NCBI RefSeq assembly: GCF_051622035.1
Contig: NC_135360.1
Span: 6,944,001 to 7,008,000, forward strand
Direction: 5' to 3'
Length of the DNA stretch: 64,000 bases
From: Arctopsyche grandis
Taxonomy: Eukaryota; Arthropoda; Insecta; Trichoptera; Hydropsychidae
Made by a program: the position numbers and the translations under genes. Shown in pieces: positions 61,701 through 64,000 of the stretch. Under the pieces are notes generated by a model. The model was not told where the DNA came from. It worked only from the letters and a program-made list of their open reading frames with translations, and searched no databases. Positions within the stretch are counted from its first letter, which is position 1. Every line of letters begins with the position of its first letter.

Positions 61701-64000
61701 AAAGCAAAAAATCTGTAAAAATTGCACATTTTTTTAAACGCTAACAAGAGGACACCAATAATTCCATTGTCATATTCGAATTCAGTGGGTCGAGCTTAGT
61801 AAAGATTGATTAGTCTCGGCTCCCGTAAGTAAAAAACTTAATTTTTTGTTGCTTAGTCTAATCAGTGCTGTTACGTACACCGCCGAGTAAGGCCGGACCA
61901 CCAGATTAGGCCGAGTAACATCCCAGAGACAGTGTGACCGTTATAATTGGTTTCAAAGATTATCTACAAGGCTTAAGTGCAAGTCGGCTAAACAATGAAT
62001 GCACTTAGCGGCGATAGCGGTACTCGGTCGCATTCCCGTGGAGTTCTTAGAACTAACAGCGGTAGCGTGGGACCGACTTCCGTGGCACATCTAGTACGTG
62101 ACCATAACAATAGGTAAACAAACCGGACGTTGAAGATGCCTTGAGCGACCGACCCGTTAAAAGGGGGTACTTAGGCGATATCAAGACATTCTGGACGTAG
62201 CACTGCCAGTGCGTGTATCTCCTTAATCACCAATAAATGCTGTGACACGACTTTAGCCTTTTACTTGGATCCTCCACCCACCCCTACGCAACAGTACTAT
62301 GCAAATATAATCACAAAATACTATGTTCATATGCATGATTTGTTATAACACGGAATCTATCTACTGGGCTATACAGATAAAGACTTTATAACATGTTTAT
62401 AATTACCAAAACGATACTGAAGAATGGTTTCAATCCGGCAGAAATATTCGGTAGATTCCTTTCTGCGAGTATATAATCAATAATTGGTGGAATAATCAAA
62501 GAATGTTGAGACAAAGTAACAACAAATTTATACAGTTTCAATACATCAACGCTTTCGTAAAATTCCTCAGAAGATAATCTTCTGAATAACGCCACCATAT
62601 TGCACGTTGAATCATTGCTCTCTGAATAATTCAAGCGAGATTTATTCAGCAAGAGCATTGTTCTGTTATTTTTTAGATTATTTTCAAGACTTCTCTGAAT
62701 AGATTTGTCATCGTTGCAATTGTAACAGTGGAGACATATCAATGATAAGTGCACCCCGTCTACGGAGGGAAGTTCAAATCCGACACTTTCTTTAAAGTCC
62801 CCGTGTTTTGACTTCATTACGGCGTAATGACCGTATAGAATGCACACCATGATCGGCAGAACTGTAATTACAACGTCTAATATATTTTTATCGTTCAAAT
62901 ATAAGGCAGAGAATAGGTAGTCCGATATGATTTTTTCTGGCGTTAATATTTCATTTATGATTAACAAAGGTGATAGCCTCAAGATCTGAAAAAAGAAAAT
63001 GTAAATGAAACTTTTTTTGGATTGATATCTTAGCATAGATATAGAATACCATAGATACGCCCTTACGCTCTAAGCCGATCACCCTGTTGGACCATGCACA
63101 CACAAAAAAAAAGTACAGACCATGCACACTCTCTCAGTAGCTAGTTAGCTTCTAAGTAGGAAGGTCGATTGACATTTTTCGAAAATGCCAACGTATTCAG
63201 TGAAATCGTGTTACAGTTACTCAAGAAAACATAAAAAGGCGGATGGCGTCACATATCATATGTAAGAATTAATATATAATGTCTTCAATTATAGTAGTAT
63301 TTTAACATTAATGAAATATCGGCGCGATTCTATGCACTGATGGAACAGCGGTCGACAACCTCTGCCACAGGTATCTTGTTGGCACTGAAGGAAATTCAGA
63401 AATCGACATTAAGTTTAAAACTACAAACAATGAACTAAATATTAAAGTGTCAGCTTTAAAATTGATCCTTGTGGAAGTTACTAATGTTTAAATATTGTAA
63501 TAGTTAATGATGGTTTTATTATAGTAACATACATTTGTAGTTTAATATAGTGTGTATAGCTAAATATTCTTTTCTTAATATGGCTTTATTAGTTTGGTTT
63601 ACTGTCACGCGGAGTGTCCAATAAAATAAAGTTATAAATAAAATAAAACTTCAGTGCATGTACATATGTACATAAACTGGTTGCTGACCACTGCCGACCG
63701 CTGCGTCGACCTTTTTTTTCACCACTTCCCCGCTAGTTAAACCCCCCGCACCCCTCAGTTAGTGGCGACAAGATCTCCAACGAAATTTGTATGTAATGGC
63801 ATATCTAGGTTATTCTACATCTATGTATCTTAGCAATTAGCTAATATTTTACCTTGGCATGTATTTCCGGATTATTCAAATCGAACACTTCCAAACGTTC
63901 TATAGTATTTTTTTTCATTTCTTCATAGTTTAATATACTTTGAACTGAGATTATATTCAACGAGTGCAGGTGTAACATCTCGTGAAATTTAGCAGAAAAT
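46590..64000 (-). CDS. ATR: ATR checkpoint kinase (mei-41 orthologue), 5' end beyond window
   Basis: PI3K-related Ser/Thr kinase that, with ATRIP, senses RPA-coated single-stranded DNA and phosphorylates CHK1 and other S/T-Q targets. Exons, 5' to 3' of the gene: 63853->64000, 62407-62985, 60176-60559 (3' end uncertain), 58949-60038, 58672-58877, 56963-57099, 56806-56895, 56551-56735, 56360-56478, 56177-56280, 55905-56095, 55693-55832, 55072-55230, 54762-55000, 54543-54696, 54071-54181, 53827-53993, 53639-53768, 53393-53562, 51885-52056, 51564-51803, 51368-51493, 51192-51297, 50867-51112, 48616-48772, 48473-48537, 48213-48396, 46825-47017, 46590-46718. All phases agree and give about 2,039 residues, against roughly 2,640 in human ATR, so the N-terminal fifth is missing. 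Order: HEAT repeats, UME, FAT, kinase (GLGDRHGEN, VDFN), FATC. The key kinase residues are intact, so the gene looks functional. Confidence 0.95.
46825..47017 (-). CDS. ATR: ATR exon, kinase C-lobe and PIKK regulatory domain
   Basis: 64 codons after a completed Arg. CCEVTMRVLR, FVYDPLVTW and IEHRLQGM match human ACEVTMRLMR, FLHDPLVEW and IEQRLQGV. The donor is GGAATG|GTCCGT. Confidence 0.96.
47335..48160. repeat. Tandem of degenerate units of about 150 nt in an ATR intron
   Basis: ACTTCCGGTT-like boundaries recur at 47345, 47498, 47640, 47783 and 47941 (spacing 142-158). The right end has CATGATCACAAAACTTCAT, shared with the copy at 30700. 57180-57845 has inverted copies. Confidence 0.7.
48213..48772 (-). 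CDS. ATR: ATR exons, PRD link and catalytic core (three exons)
   Basis: Exons 48616-48772, 48473-48537 and 48213-48396. PRHPPVFGEWF and TFPDPHSW precede AVMSMVGYIL. The last exon has the catalytic loop GLGDRHGEN, the metal-binding VDFN (DFN, as in ATR orthologues), LFNKGE and PFRLTHNM. Confidence 0.97.
48863..49230 (-). mobile_element. SINE, antisense, in an ATR intron
   Basis: TTTTATTTTATTTTATTT tail complement, CAGATCGCTCCAAAGCGACG, the shared domain, and an antisense head with GACTCGAACTCGTGACC. Confidence 0.8.
49275..49589. mobile_element. Solo LTR with 4-bp target duplication
   Basis: It runs TGTTGCGTGG to ACGTTACA (TG...CA) with ATAA on both sides. It is kin to 858-1146. No internal coding region lies nearby. 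Confidence 0.85.
49880..50345 (+). mobile_element. LTR-like segment, boundaries unclear
   Basis: Less AT-rich than the intron, with imperfect internal duplication (AGCCTATAGGAACCCCCGAGAG and AGCCCATAGGAATCTTCGAGAG). An AATAAATAAACTTCTTCC signal lies near its end. No target duplication found. Confidence 0.35.
50440..50750 (+). pseudogene. LINE ORF2 C-terminal fragment
   Basis: The frame reads RILQFFGHIARQDQDSLEK and GRGRSPRWSDQL, the typical tail of insect RTE/CR1-like reverse-transcriptase ORFs, ending in an AAGAAGAAG tail. It is truncated at the 5' side. Confidence 0.75.
50763..50866 (-). repeat. 26-nt tandem repeat carrying four copies of the ATR 5' splice site
   Basis: On the - strand each 26-nt unit starts GTATATCCTAGTCTTG and ends TATAAAG, so AAAG|GTATAT recurs with the GT at 50865-50866, 50839-50840, 50813-50814 and 50787-50788. 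The first is the donor of exon 50867-51112. Confidence 0.92.
50867..51493 (-). CDS. ATR: ATR exons, kinase N-lobe (three exons)
   Basis: Exons 51368-51493, 51192-51297 and 50867-51112. SDFSEIVMP, the glycine-rich loop region KVTFLGSDGNRY, the ATP-binding block LKPKDDLRKD, RLMEFNAVVN and LNEECGLIEWV are all present. The 50867 donor is the first of four tandem copies (see 50763-50866). Confidence 0.96.
51564..52056 (-). CDS. ATR: ATR exons, C-terminal FAT (two exons)
   Basis: Exons 51885-52056 and 51564-51803. FLSAFSQIISRICHP and LILAYPQHSLWMM match human FLTAFSQLISRICHS and FLAYPQQAMWMM. The exon-exon joint HPINQ|VYNQL is in phase 0. Confidence 0.95.
52519..52965 (-). pseudogene. LINE fragment in an ATR intron
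   Basis: On the - strand, a frame with YGCETWILNAK and CTERCMLRITRKYR, the conserved region after reverse transcriptase in RTE/jockey-like ORFs, runs to the CACTGCTGG-type 3' end (complement of CATCATCACCATC). 5' truncated. Confidence 0.8.
53393..55230 (-). CDS. ATR: ATR exons, middle of FAT domain (seven exons)
   Basis: Exons 55072-55230, 54762-55000, 54543-54696, 54071-54181, 53827-53993, 53639-53768 and 53393-53562. Landmarks: GMVKVYLGL, LWLQSAKFARKAG, IEKAKLYW, EYYEKIY and GRSLQYG plus YQSMPRML, the last two near identical to human. The intron 54182-54542 is almost all solo LTR. Confidence 0.94.
54226..54523 (+). mobile_element. Solo LTR filling a short ATR intron
   Basis: TGTAACGTGAG to CCCTACGCAACA, 298 nt, with ATAT on both sides. 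The polyadenylation-like CAATAAATGCTGTGA is on the + strand, antisense to ATR. Its 3' half matches 61869-62293. Confidence 0.88.
55263..55670 (-). mobile_element. SINE, antisense, in an ATR intron
   Basis: GGAAGGCCTAACAGG...CCTTCCAGGCC tail, the shared domain (GATCGACCTGGAGTCAC) and an antisense second-type head (GGATTTGAACTCGTGACG). Confidence 0.85.
55693..57099 (-). CDS. ATR: ATR exons, start of FAT domain (seven exons)
   Basis: Exons 56963-57099, 56806-56895, 56551-56735, 56360-56478, 56177-56280, 55905-56095 and 55693-55832. Landmarks against human ATR: SLAIQEILN (AIQELL), FSEWGFNWAGKLI (FAEWSASWAGYLI), RGNFLCSEYERSL, and NEPDSIAG followed by NEPTL (HEPDGVAG, AEPSL). Introns here are short, about 70-170 nt. 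Confidence 0.93.
57180..57845. repeat. Inverted copies of the 47335-48160 repeat
   Basis: 57200-57350 and 57660-57835 match, in opposite orientation, the right and left parts of the 47.3-48.2 kb array (CTGATTCGAACTCAGAA, TTGACCGGAAATGGTA, CATATCAAGCTGAAAATTTATA, AACCGGAAGTAGTA). Confidence 0.75.
58105..58583. repeat. Inverted-repeat element, copy 2, in an ATR intron
   Basis: It matches 6832-7628 without the MITE. A 39-nt arm at about 58117-58155 is perfectly complementary to 58411-58449. It lies just downstream of the ATR donor at 58671. Confidence 0.85.
58672..58877 (-). CDS. ATR: ATR exon between UME and FAT
   Basis: It starts by completing a Gly (GCRNKDSN against human GCQDANSQ) and includes RCLGQIGAL and ALIELAKAF. 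The donor is CCAAAG|GTATTG. The frame stays open past this donor into a dispersed repeat (58105-58583), which is intronic. Confidence 0.92.
58949..60038 (-). CDS. ATR: ATR exon, HEAT repeats and UME domain
   Basis: The largest exon, 1090 nt. VADYIQPKILGVLAYF and the run FKILATLRTAS, FPELNIEAWDAF, LLGSLLTTIVVSLLPLM match the UME domain closely in order and spacing. The donor is GTCG|GTGAGT in phase 1. Confidence 0.95.
60176..60559 (-). CDS. ATR: ATR exon, HEAT-repeat region
   Basis: The acceptor is TTTACAG|ACTGAT. The donor is uncertain: AGA|GTTTGT (exon low end 60176) or TTT|GTACCG (60194). Both are phase 0 and agree with the next exon. The peptide matches the human block upstream of UME (VKILLYFLMN against ALLHLLHCLL). 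Confidence 0.8.
60560..62406. other. ATR intron with inverted repeat, retro insertion and solo LTR
   Basis: 61037-61410 and 61555-61835 are inverted copies of each other (GAGACTAATCA, TTCAAATATGACAATG, AGTATTGCTGTG). 61061-61150 is an insertion with TTTACTAAG on both sides and CTTCTTCTTGTTAATGCC, a LINE/SINE-type 3' sequence. 60775-60900 has the AACCGATTGCGATGAAAC-type end. Confidence 0.7.
61869..62293 (+). mobile_element. Solo LTR in an ATR intron
   Basis: TGTTACGTACACC to CCCCTACGCAACA, 425 nt, flanked by GTGC and GTAC. CAATAAATGCTGTGACACGA and TTGGATCCT near the 3' end match 54226-54523. Confidence 0.82.
62407..62985 (-). CDS. ATR: ATR exon, HEAT-repeat region
   Basis: 193 codons from TTTTTTCAG|ATC to TTG|GTAATT, phase 0 at both ends. 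It is helical and Leu-rich, and divergent from vertebrate ATR at this level. I assign it by phase continuity and position. Confidence 0.85.
62986..63852. other. ATR intron, no recognised feature
   Basis: A GACCATGCACAC repeat at 63090-63130. No ORF or known repeat identified. Confidence 0.5.
63853..64000 (-). CDS. ATR: ATR exon, N-terminal HEAT region, cut by window edge
   Basis: Open from the window edge to GCC AAG|GTAAAA. It encodes FHEMLHLHSLNII and NTIERLEVFDLNNPEIHAK. The phase 0 donor matches the next exon. Confidence 0.8.

Overview
The window looks like insect nuclear DNA. It is AT-rich, genes are split by spliceosomal introns, and TATG/TACA microsatellites, tRNA-derived SINEs, MITEs and solo LTRs are dense. 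I cannot fix the order. The many-intron ATR gene and the repeat content fit a holometabolous insect; nothing in it looks bacterial or viral.

Two protein genes are supported, arranged tail to tail. On the + strand, tweety (tty; a TTYH-family membrane protein) has nine coding exons from 32961 to 42140. They rebuild a 576-residue protein with five hydrophobic segments. Its UGA stop is followed, in the same frame, by 305 open codons to a UAA at 43058, so this is a strong candidate for stop-codon readthrough. On the - strand, the checkpoint kinase ATR (mei-41 orthologue) runs from beyond the right edge (64000) to a stop at 46590. I placed 29 exons, nearly all checked by codon phase and exon length. 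They give about 2,039 residues: HEAT repeats, UME, FAT, kinase and FATC. The N-terminal part lies outside the window. About 3.5 kb of AT-rich DNA (43059-46589) separates the two stop codons and probably holds the tty 3' UTR.

The left half (1 to about 31.5 kb) has no convincing protein-coding gene. It is a repeat-rich flank and/or the long 5' introns of tty; two small exon-like segments (14747-14803, 31565-31699) could be its 5' untranslated exons. It holds SINEs with tRNA-like heads, PIF/Harbinger-like MITEs (TTA duplications), hAT-like and piggyBac-like (TTAA) elements, Helitron-like ends, foldback elements and LINE fragments.

The introns of both genes are full of the same families. The last tty intron carries a near-perfect palindrome of about 1.4 kb. 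One small ATR intron is almost entirely a solo LTR. One ATR 5' splice site lies inside a 26-nt tandem repeat that copies the donor four times. The two genes have unrelated jobs (membrane transport or volume regulation; DNA-damage signalling), and I see no functional link beyond their convergent layout.
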